NCBI GenBank assembly: GCA_041635755.1
Contig: JBFKUL010000213.1
Location: 1-5,449 of the forward strand
DNA length: 5,449 nt
Reading direction: 5' to 3'
Source: JBFKUL01 sp041635755
GTDB taxonomy: Bacteria > Pseudomonadota > Gammaproteobacteria > Burkholderiales > SG8-39
In this document: positions 1 through 5,449 of the stretch, in pieces
Numbering within the stretch: position 1 is the first letter of the stretch
Layout: the number at the start of each line of letters is the position of its first letter
Notes under the pieces: generated by a model
The model's input: the letters and a program-made list of their open reading frames with translations, nothing else
What the model was told of the DNA's origin: nothing
The model's database searches: none
Translations under genes and position numbers: made by a program

Positions 1-1168
1 CGACCTCGGTCTGCGCCGCGCGCGCATCGCCCGAGCGCGCCGCGCCCACGCCGCGCGCGAAAGCGTTGATCGCTTCTGCCTGCGGATACTTCTTCCAGGC
101 AATGGTTTCATCGCCCGGCACGAGTGACAGCGCCGCCGCCTCGCTCCAGCGGCTGCGCTCGAGCGCGAGCCGCGCCGGCATCGCGGCGTAGGCATAGCCA
201 CCGGCGATGTGGTCGGGCTTCTTCGCCACGCCCAGCGCGTGCCGGATCACCTCCTGCGCCGCGCGGTCCTGCGCAAGCTGCAGGTGCGCGTACACGAGGT
301 AGTCGTACGCATGCGGGCTGTTGAGCGAGCGATCGGCGTCGATCTTCGCCGATGCGCGGTTTGACTGGACCGATTCGCGCCACATGCCGACGCGGGTGAA
401 GATGTGCGAGGGCATATGCTGCGCGTGAGTCGCATCGGGCGCGATCTTCGAGTAGCGCTGCGCGGCGTCGATGCCGTGCTTGGCGATCGGCGGATAGTCG
501 TAGCTGTGAATCAGATAGTGCGCGGCGCCCGGGTGCTCCGGCTGCGCCTTGAAGATCGGCTCGAGAATCTTGGCCGCGCGCAACTGGTTGGTGTACTTCT
601 TGTCCGCCGGATCGAAATTCGCCGAGAGCACCAGCGCATGCAGTACCGCCGCTTCCGTGTCGGCCGGGTGACGCCGGGCGACTTCCTCGAGCGCCTCCTC
701 AAAGGCCTTCGCGCGCGTGCGGTGATTGAGCTTGTCGTGGTCCTTGAAGAACGCGGCCAGCGCATCGACGTAGGCACGCTCGCGCTCGGACTTGAGGCCG
801 GTGCGGCGCGCGGCCTCGATCATCGCCGCGCCCTCGTCGAGCTTGGCGGCGCTCAGGCTGCCGGGCCACAGGAACGGGTTGTCGAGCAGCGCGAGCGCAC
901 GCAGCCATTCCACCATTCCGCAACGGGGATCGGCGCGCAGCGCGCGCTCGAGCGGCGCCTTGTACTGCTCCCAGGCGAACGAATGGTAGTAGGCCATCGC
1001 GACATCGAAGTCCTTCTGCGCTTCGGTGTTGCATTCGACCTTGAAGTGAACCTTGCCGAGCCGCTCCGGCGCATTGGCGTCATGCGCGAAGCCGCTCGCG
1101 GCGACGCCAAGTCCAGCAAACACTGCAGTGATTGCGGAAACTACGGAAGGAAGAGAGGACCAAGCCAT
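1..1168 (-). CDS. Exported TPR-repeat protein of unknown function, partial (C-terminus beyond left edge)
   Basis: A frame open from ATG at 1168 to the left edge gives 389 residues with no stop codon. The start is fixed by a perfect Shine-Dalgarno sequence 5 nt upstream. Residues 1-28 resemble a Sec signal peptide: a hydrophobic Ala/Val/Leu stretch ending in Gly-Phe-Ala before His29. The n-region lacks Lys or Arg, which is atypical. The rest looks helical and repeat-like. A TPR-type unit is clear at about 53-87 (AYYHSFAW...ALRADP); weaker units follow at about 153-185, 198-280 and 287-315. A conserved-looking block at 211-263 has HPGAAHYLIHSYD and then HAQHMPSHIF, placing His217, His221, His248, His251 and His255 close together. 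The visible part has only two cysteines, Cys46 and Cys83, which could form a disulfide after export. I recall similar uncharacterised TPR proteins in proteobacteria, somewhat longer than this fragment. Reading frame is near certain; function is unknown. Confidence 0.88.
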   Translation of the reverse strand, partial: MAWSSLPSVVSAITAVFAGLGVAASGFAHDANAPERLGKVHFKVECNTEAQKDFDVAMAYYHSFAWEQYKAPLERALRADPRCGMVEWLRALALLDNPFLWPGSLSAAKLDEGAAMIEAARRTGLKSERERAYVDALAAFFKDHDKLNHRTRAKAFEEALEEVARRHPADTEAAVLHALVLSANFDPADKKYTNQLRAAKILEPIFKAQPEHPGAAHYLIHSYDYPPIAKHGIDAAQRYSKIAPDATHAQHMPSHIFTRVGMWRESVQSNRASAKIDADRSLNSPHAYDYLVYAHLQLAQDRAAQEVIRHALGVAKKPDHIAGGYAYAAMPARLALERSRWSEAAALSLVPGDETIAWKKYPQAEAINAFARGVGAARSGDARAAQTEV

Positions 1169-1173
1169 GACGA

Positions 1174-1181
1174 CCTCCTTT
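1174..1181 (-). promoter_or_regulatory. Strong ribosome binding site of the TPR gene
   Basis: On the minus strand this reads AAAGGAGG, a full match to the anti-Shine-Dalgarno core, with a 5-nt spacer (TCGTC) to the ATG at 1168. It is the best ribosome binding site in the window and decides the start of the TPR gene. Confidence 0.85.
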
Positions 1182-1205
1182 CTGTAACGATGGCCGTACG
1201 CGCGG

Positions 1206-1235
1206 ATTCTAGGCTTGCGTGCCTGAGCGATTCAA
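1206..1235 (-). promoter_or_regulatory. Probable sigma70-type promoter of the TPR gene
   Basis: On the minus strand a -35 hexamer TTGAAT (1230-1235; four of six consensus bases) and a -10 hexamer TAGAAT (1206-1211; five of six) are separated by 18 bp. Transcription would start near 1199, giving a leader of about 30 nt that contains the strong ribosome binding site. The spacer carries a short inverted repeat, AGGC-6-GCCT (1211-1224), which may be chance. The position, just after the hairpins that follow pcm, fits an independent unit for the TPR gene. Confidence 0.55.
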
Positions 1236-1240
1236 TAGGG

Positions 1241-1283
1241 TGCGGCGAACGTGCACGCCGCAACGTCGGCGCGAGCGCGCCGA
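1241..1283 (-). terminator. Tandem G+C-rich hairpins between pcm and the TPR gene, possible terminator
   Basis: Two perfect inverted repeats lie 3 nt apart. Read on the minus strand, the first has a 7-bp stem TCGGCGC/GCGCCGA with a 4-nt loop (1266-1283). The second has a 7-bp stem TGCGGCG/CGCCGCA with an 8-nt loop (1241-1262). They begin 22 bp past the pcm stop codon and end 5 bp before the -35 hexamer of the next gene, where a terminator would be expected. Neither is followed by a T-run on either strand, so they do not form a classical Rho-independent terminator. They could end transcription by another route, protect the 3' end of the mRNA, or do neither. Confidence 0.4.
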
Positions 1284-1305
1284 ACACCTCATTTCCGACT
1301 TGAGT

Positions 1306-2064
1306 CTATGGTCTTGTCGCGCCGGGCACGAGCGGCACGAAGCGCACCGGAATGATGTTTTGCTCGTCGACGCCGCCATCGGCGCGCTTGGTGATCACCT
1401 TGAGGAACTGGATGTCGCGGTCGCCGCCCACGGGAATGACCATGCGGCCACCCGGCTTGAGCTGCGCCACCAGCGCGGCCGGCACGTACGGCGCCGCTGC
1501 CGTGACCACGATGCCATCGAAGGGCGCCTTCTCCGGCCAGCCCTTGTAACCGTCGCCCACGCGCACCTCGACATTGGCGTAGCCAAGCTGAGCCAGGCGC
1601 TCGGCGGCCTCGCGCCCGAGCGGCTCGATCAGCTCGATCGAGTAAACCCGCTGCACGATCTCGGCAAGCACCGCCGCCTGGTAGCCCGAACCGGTGCCCA
1701 CTTCGAGCACCACGTGCTCGCGCCGGGGGGCGATCAGGTCAGTCGAGAGCGCGACGATGTAGGGCTGCGAGATGGTCTGCCCGCTGCCGATCGGCAGCGG
1801 GTGATTGCGATAGGCGAAGGGCGCCTGCAAGGCGGATACAAAGCGATGACGCTCGACCTTGCCCATCGCCGCCCGCACCGCACTCGACATGGCCGCAAGG
1901 CCGGTCTCGCCGCGCGTGTCCGCGTAGGTGGCGTCGATCTCCGCGAGGAGGCGCTGGCGTGCCGCCGCGTAATCCTGTGCGCTCGTCTCACCCATCAGCA
2001 GTGCGGCGCTCGCCGCCGCGACGCGCATGGTGGCGCCGGCCAGCGTGCGCCGCGTGAGACCCAT
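1306..2064 (-). CDS. pcm: Protein-L-isoaspartate O-methyltransferase with predicted export signal
   Basis: Encodes a 252-residue enzyme that transfers a methyl group from S-adenosylmethionine to isoaspartyl residues, starting their conversion back to aspartate. Family landmarks are in order: LPIGSGQTISQPY (89-102), the substrate and active-site loop; the AdoMet motif LEVGTGSGYQAA (120-131); VRVGDGYKGWP (168-177) with PFDGIVVTAAAP (181-192); LKPGGRMVIPVG (202-213); and a C-terminal VRFVPLV. The enterobacterial enzyme has about 208 residues; most of the excess here is about 32 N-terminal residues. These contain Arg5-Arg6 in TRRTLAG, an Ala-rich stretch and a possible cleavage site after Thr-Ser-Ala29, so export by Tat or Sec is plausible. 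Met13 (ATG at 2028) would give a shorter Sec-like signal. The start at 2064 lies 6 bp after the folE2 stop with only a weak GAAG Shine-Dalgarno, so translation is probably coupled to folE2. The enzyme family is certain; the start and cell location are less so. Confidence 0.93.
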   Translation of the reverse strand: MGLTRRTLAGATMRVAAASAALLMGETSAQDYAAARQRLLAEIDATYADTRGETGLAAMSSAVRAAMGKVERHRFVSALQAPFAYRNHPLPIGSGQTISQPYIVALSTDLIAPRREHVVLEVGTGSGYQAAVLAEIVQRVYSIELIEPLGREAAERLAQLGYANVEVRVGDGYKGWPEKAPFDGIVVTAAAPYVPAALVAQLKPGGRMVIPVGGDRDIQFLKVITKRADGGVDEQNIIPVRFVPLVPGATRP

Positions 2065-2070
2065 GCGTGC

Positions 2071-2874
2071 TCAGCGCTTCGCCTTGTCCCTTTCGATCAG
2101 GGCGTAGGCGGAGTGATTGTGGATCGACTCGAAGTTCTCGCTCTCGACCACATACGCCTCGACGCGCTCCTCGAGGTTGAGCACCGCCGCGACGTCGCGC
2201 ACCATGTCCTCGACGAACTTCGGATTGTCATAGGCACGCTCGGTCACGTATTTCTCGTCCGGGCGCTTGAGCAGTCCGTAGAGCTCGCTCGAGGCCTGCT
2301 TCTCGACGATATCGACGACCTCCTCGATCCAGACGAAGTCGTTCAGGCGCGCGCTCACCGTGACGTGCGAGCGCTGGTTGTGCGCGCCGCGCTCGGAGAT
2401 GCCCTTGGAGCACGGACACAGGCTCGTGACAGGCACCAGCACCTTCAGGGTGAAGCTCTGGCGGCCTCCACTGATCTCGCCGATGAAGGTGACCTCGTAG
2501 TCCATCAGGCTCTTCACCCCCGAGACCGGCGCCGCCTTGTCGATAAAGTAGGGAAACACCATCTCGATGTGCCCTTCCTCGGCTTCCAGGCGCTCGACCA
2601 TTTCCTTGAGCATCACCTGAAACGACTCGACCGTGATCTCGCGCTCGTGCGCATTCAGGATCTCGACGAAGCGCGACATGTGGGTGCCCTTGAAGTGATG
2701 CGGCAGCCCCACGTACATGTTGAAGGTCGCGACCGTGTGCTGCACGCCGCCGGAGCGCTCCTGGATGCGCATCGGATGGCGGATCGCCTTCACCCCGACC
2801 TTGTCGATGGCGAGCTTGCGGGTGTCGGCGAAGGCCTGGACGTCGGGAATGTTGTACAGATCGCGGGACTTCAT
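2071..2874 (-). CDS. folE2: GTP cyclohydrolase IB (FolE2 type)
   Basis: Encodes a 267-residue cytosolic enzyme that converts GTP to 7,8-dihydroneopterin triphosphate, the first step of tetrahydrofolate synthesis. It belongs to the FolE2 family, not the classical zinc-dependent FolE family. Visible landmarks are SLCPCSKGIS (151-160), GAHNQRSH (163-170), PDEKYVTERAYDNP (205-218) and the C-terminal SIHNHSAYALIERD (250-263). Cys153, His165, Glu207 and His252 keep the spacing I recall for the metal-site residues of the Neisseria enzyme (147, 159, 201, 246), a constant shift of 6. The length is typical. A GAGGT ribosome binding site (2882-2886) sits 7 nt before the ATG. The gene follows dxs by 61 bp with its own candidate promoter and is followed by pcm after 6 bp. 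FolE2 enzymes are known to work with metals other than zinc and in some bacteria replace FolE during zinc shortage; whether a second cyclohydrolase exists here cannot be seen. Confidence 0.97.
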   Translation of the reverse strand: MKSRDLYNIPDVQAFADTRKLAIDKVGVKAIRHPMRIQERSGGVQHTVATFNMYVGLPHHFKGTHMSRFVEILNAHEREITVESFQVMLKEMVERLEAEEGHIEMVFPYFIDKAAPVSGVKSLMDYEVTFIGEISGGRQSFTLKVLVPVTSLCPCSKGISERGAHNQRSHVTVSARLNDFVWIEEVVDIVEKQASSELYGLLKRPDEKYVTERAYDNPKFVEDMVRDVAAVLNLEERVEAYVVESENFESIHNHSAYALIERDKAKR

Positions 2875-2916
2875 GCTGGTGACCTCGATTGCGGATTGGT
2901 CGTCCGAAACGGGCGA

Positions 2917-2925
2917 ATTATAACA
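2917..2925 (-). promoter_or_regulatory. Extended -10 promoter element upstream of folE2
   Basis: The minus strand reads TGTTATAAT, a perfect extended -10 (TGn plus consensus TATAAT), in the 61-bp gap after dxs. No convincing -35 hexamer exists at 16-18 bp (GCCCGA at 17 bp), which is tolerable for an extended -10 promoter. Transcription would start near 2909, leaving a leader of about 35 nt before the folE2 ATG. In such G+C-rich DNA this A+T island stands out. The same bases resemble one half (ATGTTATAAT) of the palindromic Zur operator known in proteobacteria, but the other half is not preserved. Confidence 0.5.
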
Positions 2926-2935
2926 TCCGACTAAT

Positions 2936-4861
2936 TTACTCGGGCATTACAGCCCGCACCGATTTCACTATGCCATGGCTGTCCAGACCGACCGAGGCCA
3001 GCAGCTTGGCAGGGTCGCCGTGGTCAACAAATCGGTCAGGCAGTCCGAGCAACAGCACCCTGCGCTCGATACCCAACCCCGCCAGCGCCTCGCACACCGC
3101 GCCGCCCGCCCCGCCCATCGCGGCGTGCTCCTCGACCGTGACCAGCAGCTCGTGGGTGCTCGCAAGGCGCTTCAAGAGCTCGAGATCGAGCGGCTTGACG
3201 AAGCGCATGTTGGCCACGGTGGCCTCGAGCTGCTCGGCGGCGGCAAGCGCGGGGTGCAGCATCGCGCCGAAGGCAAGGAAGGCGATGCGCTTGCCTTCAC
3301 GCCGCAGTTCGCCCTGCCCCACCGGCAGAGCGCGCATCGCCTTCTCGGTCGCCATGCCCGGCCCGCTGCCGCGCGGGTAGCGCACCGCAGCCGGTCCGTT
3401 GAGGGTGAACGCGGTGTAGAGCATGTTGCGGCATTCGACCTCGTCCGACGGCGCCATCACCGTAAGGTTTGGCACGCAGCGCAGGTACGCGTAATCGAAG
3501 GCGCCGTTGTGCGTCTGCCCGTCACCGCCCACCAGGCCGCCGCGATCGAGCGCGAACAGCACCGGCAGGTTCTGGATCGCAACATCGTGGATCAGCTGGT
3601 CGTAGCCGCGCTGGAGAAAAGTCGAGTAGATCGCGACCACCGGCTTCATGCCCTCGCAGGCCAATCCCGCCGCGAAGGTCACCGAGTGCTGCTCGGCGAT
3701 GCCGACATCGAAGTAGCGCTCGGAAAACTTCTCGGAGTACTTGACCATGCCCGAGCCTTCGCGCATCGCCGGCGTGATGGCGATGAGCCGCGGGTCCGCC
3801 TCGGCCATGTCGCACAGCCACTCGCCGAACACCTGGCTGTAGGTCGGATGTCCGACCGCGGCCTTCTTCAGGCCCTCGTTCGGATCGAACTTGCCCGGCC
3901 CGTGGTAGGCGATCGGGTCGTCCTCGGCGAGCTTGTAGCCCTGCCCCTTGCGCGTGACGACGTGCAGGAACTGCGGCCCCTTGAGCTTCCTGATGTTGGT
4001 GAGCGTCGGGATCAGTGCGTCCAGGTCGTGCCCGTCGATCGGGCCGATGTAGTTGAAGCCGAACTCCTCGAACAGGGTCGAGGGCGTGACCATGCCCTTG
4101 ACGTGCTCCTCGGCGCGGCGCGCGAGCTCCCACACGCCCGGCACGCGCTTGAGCAGGTGCTCGCTGGCGCGGCGCGCGGTGCTGTAGAGACGCCCCGAGA
4201 GCAGCCGCGCGAGGTAATTGGTGAGCGCACCCACCGGCGGCGAGATCGACATCTCGTTGTCGTTCAGGATCACCAGCAGGTCGAGGTCCATGGCGCCGGC
4301 GTTGTTCATCGCCTCGAAGGCCATGCCGGCCGACATCGCACCGTCGCCAATCACCGCAATCGCGTGACGCTTTTCGCCCTTCGCCCTGGCGGCGGCGGCC
4401 ATGCCGAGCGCCGCCGAGATCGAGGTCGACGAGTGCGCGGTGCCGAAGGTGTCGTAGATCGATTCGCTGCGCCGCGGAAAGCCCGAGATGCCGTCCAGCT
4501 GGCGCAGCGTCTTCATCGCCTCGCGCCGCCCGGTAAGGATCTTGTGCGGATAGGTCTGATGCCCGACATCCCAGACGATGCGGTCCTCGGGCGTATCGAA
4601 CACGTAATGCAGCGCGATCGTCAGCTCGATCGTGCCGAGATTCGAGGACAGGTGCCCGCCGGTCCTCGACACCGAATCGAGCACGAAGGCGCGCAGCTCA
4701 TCAGCGAGCGGCTTCAACTGCTTGCGCTCGAGCTTGCGCAGCTCGGACGGATCGTCGATGGTCTTGAGCAGCTCGTACATGGCCGGATTGTAGCCTTCGC
4801 CTTCGGTGCCTTTCGCCGGCACGTCGCCGCCGAGATGACTTGTTCCCTGCAGTACACCCAT
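2936..4861 (-). CDS. dxs: 1-deoxy-D-xylulose-5-phosphate synthase
   Basis: Encodes a 641-residue enzyme that condenses pyruvate with glyceraldehyde 3-phosphate, using thiamine diphosphate, to form 1-deoxy-D-xylulose 5-phosphate. The product is the entry point of the MEP isoprenoid pathway and a precursor of thiamine and pyridoxal phosphate. Landmarks: TGGHLSSNLG with His70; WDVGHQTYPHKILTGR (97-112); the thiamine diphosphate motif from GDG (172-174) to ILNDN (198-202); FGFNYIGPIDGHD (267-279); DVGIAEQH (385-392) with catalytic Glu390; GGDGQTHNG (445-453) with His451; and a complete C-terminal transketolase domain ending at Glu641. The ATG at 4861 is 2 bp after the ispA stop and has GAGGAA 9 nt upstream, so it is preferred. 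It adds 27 residues, Gly-rich and probably disordered, before Met28. Many homologues start at the equivalent of Met28 (ATG at 4780), which would give 614 residues but lacks a well-placed ribosome binding site. Tight spacing implies co-transcription with ispA. Confidence 0.97.
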   Translation of the reverse strand: MGVLQGTSHLGGDVPAKGTEGEGYNPAMYELLKTIDDPSELRKLERKQLKPLADELRAFVLDSVSRTGGHLSSNLGTIELTIALHYVFDTPEDRIVWDVGHQTYPHKILTGRREAMKTLRQLDGISGFPRRSESIYDTFGTAHSSTSISAALGMAAAARAKGEKRHAIAVIGDGAMSAGMAFEAMNNAGAMDLDLLVILNDNEMSISPPVGALTNYLARLLSGRLYSTARRASEHLLKRVPGVWELARRAEEHVKGMVTPSTLFEEFGFNYIGPIDGHDLDALIPTLTNIRKLKGPQFLHVVTRKGQGYKLAEDDPIAYHGPGKFDPNEGLKKAAVGHPTYSQVFGEWLCDMAEADPRLIAITPAMREGSGMVKYSEKFSERYFDVGIAEQHSVTFAAGLACEGMKPVVAIYSTFLQRGYDQLIHDVAIQNLPVLFALDRGGLVGGDGQTHNGAFDYAYLRCVPNLTVMAPSDEVECRNMLYTAFTLNGPAAVRYPRGSGPGMATEKAMRALPVGQGELRREGKRIAFLAFGAMLHPALAAAEQLEATVANMRFVKPLDLELLKRLASTHELLVTVEEHAAMGGAGGAVCEALAGLGIERRVLLLGLPDRFVDHGDPAKLLASVGLDSHGIVKSVRAVMPE

Positions 4862-4863
4862 GA

Positions 4864-5449
4864 CTAGAATTTCCTCAATACGATGAAATCGGCGGCCTCT
4901 TTCAAGCGGCGCGCCCGCGGGCCAAAACCTCCGAGCGCCGCGTGCGCCTCGGCGCGCAGCTCCTCTGCCAGTGCGCGCGCGCGCGGCGCGCCAAGTGCCG
5001 AGACGTAGGTCGGCTTGCCCTGCCTGGCATCCTTGCCCGCGGTCTTGCCGAGCGTGGCGGTGCTCGCATCGGCGTCGAGCACGTCGTCCACCACCTGAAA
5101 CGCCAGCCCGATGCACTTCGCGTAGCGATCCAGGTGCTCGCGTTCGCTTCGCTCGAGCGGCGCGCCGCACGACGCGCCCAGCACGACCGCGGCGCGGATC
5201 AGCGCTCCGGTCTTGCGGATATGCATCGCCTCGAGCTCGGGCAACGCCAGCACTTTGCCGGTGGCTTCGAGATCGATCGCCTGGCCGCCCGCCATACCGC
5301 GCGAGCCTGCGGCGATCGCCAGCGTTTTCACCATCTCGAGCTGCGTTGCATCGCTCTCGGCCAGGTGGTACTCGGCGAGCAGCTGGAACGCGAGCGCCTG
5401 CAGCGCATCGCCCACCAGCAGCGCGGTGGCCTGGTCGAATTCTACGTGC
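4864..5449 (-). CDS. ispA: Farnesyl diphosphate synthase, partial (N-terminus beyond right edge)
   Basis: The visible 194 residues are the C-terminal two thirds of a trans-isoprenyl diphosphate synthase, which joins dimethylallyl and isopentenyl diphosphates into geranyl and then farnesyl diphosphate in the cytosol. Seen in order (numbered from the window edge): ATALLVGDALQALAFQLLA (8-26); GSRGMAGGQAIDLEATG (48-64); HIRKTGALIRAAVVLGA (76-92); the second aspartate-rich motif FQVVDDVLDAD (117-127), which binds magnesium-diphosphate; and LGKTAGKDARQGKPTYVSALG (133-153), typical of IspA-type short-chain enzymes. The first aspartate-rich motif and about 100 N-terminal residues lie outside the window. 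An in-frame GTG at 5415 is internal: homology continues upstream of it to the edge. The TAG stop is at 4864-4866; the last codons contain the dxs ribosome binding site. Octaprenyl or geranylgeranyl synthase is possible but less likely given the motif pattern and the dxs neighbour. Confidence 0.94.
   Translation of the reverse strand, partial: HVEFDQATALLVGDALQALAFQLLAEYHLAESDATQLEMVKTLAIAAGSRGMAGGQAIDLEATGKVLALPELEAMHIRKTGALIRAAVVLGASCGAPLERSEREHLDRYAKCIGLAFQVVDDVLDADASTATLGKTAGKDARQGKPTYVSALGAPRARALAEELRAEAHAALGGFGPRARRLKEAADFIVLRKF
4871..4876 (-). promoter_or_regulatory. Ribosome binding site of dxs inside the end of ispA
   Basis: The minus strand reads GAGGAA, 9 nt before the ATG at 4861, embedded in the last codons of ispA. 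This supports the upstream dxs start over the ATG at 4780, whose nearest purine-rich stretch (GAAGG) lies about 14 nt away. The overlap with ispA also suggests translational coupling of the two isoprenoid genes. Confidence 0.6.

Noticed and set aside
1211..1224. Short inverted repeat AGGC-6-GCCT in the promoter spacer as an operator
   Set aside because: Arms of 4 bp are common by chance; no reperessor family can be matched to it.
404..1303. A 299-codon open frame on the plus strand over the TPR gene
   Set aside because: It is the antisense shadow of the TPR reading frame, which has the signal peptide, ribosome binding site and TPR pattern; this frame has none and crosses the promoter and hairpins.
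1219..2934. A 571-codon open frame on the plus strand across folE2 and pcm
   Set aside because: It is antisense to two certain genes and to their junction, with the same Arg/His/Asp-rich composition and no family features.
2941..2956. Hairpin at the end of dxs (CGGGC stem, 6-nt loop)
   Set aside because: The stem has only 5 bp, lies within the last dxs codons and has no T-run after it. It is too weak to call a terminator, although it lies next to the folE2 promoter.
2975..4867. A 630-codon open frame on the plus strand covering all of dxs
   Set aside because: It is antisense to a certain gene. Its product is dominated by Arg, His, Asp, Val and Ala with no recognisable domain, as expected when high third-position G+C removes stop codons from the opposite strand.
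4971..4985. Alternating G/C tract in ispA (Z-DNA-prone or slippage repeat)
   Set aside because: It codes for ordinary Ala/Arg codons in frame and is short; in such G+C-rich DNA it is not evidence of a functional element.
4862..5170. Upstream extension of the dxs frame to an ATG at 5170
   Set aside because: The frame stays open by chance within ispA. The added 103 residues are Arg-rich with no homology, and the ispA frame there carries conserved motifs.

Overview
The window looks like a piece of chromosome from a high-G+C proteobacterium, most probably a betaproteobacterium. The grounds are the strong G/C preference at third codon positions, the residue-level character of the DXS and FolE2 proteins, and the gene order ispA-dxs-folE2, which I recall from several betaproteobacteria (inference; no search was possible). 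All five genes lie on the minus strand, so transcription runs from the right edge to the left edge. There is no sign of an insertion sequence, phage, tRNA, rRNA or CRISPR array.

In transcription order: the C-terminal two thirds of ispA (farnesyl diphosphate synthase; 5' end beyond the right edge) ends 2 bp before dxs (1-deoxy-D-xylulose-5-phosphate synthase). After a 61-bp gap with an extended -10 promoter element comes folE2 (GTP cyclohydrolase IB). Six bases later comes a protein-L-isoaspartate O-methyltransferase gene (pcm) whose product carries an unusual, signal-peptide-like N-terminus. A 137-bp intergenic region follows. It holds two back-to-back G+C-rich hairpins, a sigma70-like promoter and a perfect Shine-Dalgarno sequence. 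It leads into a gene for an exported TPR-repeat protein that runs off the left edge; this gene has no stop codon in the window, so a search for complete ORFs would miss it.

Functionally, dxs makes the first intermediate of the MEP isoprenoid pathway (its product also feeds thiamine and pyridoxal phosphate synthesis), and ispA condenses the resulting C5 units into farnesyl diphosphate. folE2 opens tetrahydrofolate synthesis from GTP. pcm repairs isoaspartyl damage in aged proteins. The TPR gene appears to be its own transcription unit and has no assigned role.

I do not see a clearly new multi-gene system. The points most worth a second look are the predicted export of the methyltransferase, whose cofactor is normally cytosolic; the uncharacterised TPR protein with a histidine cluster and only two cysteines in its visible part; and the promoter-like elements in front of folE2 and the TPR gene.
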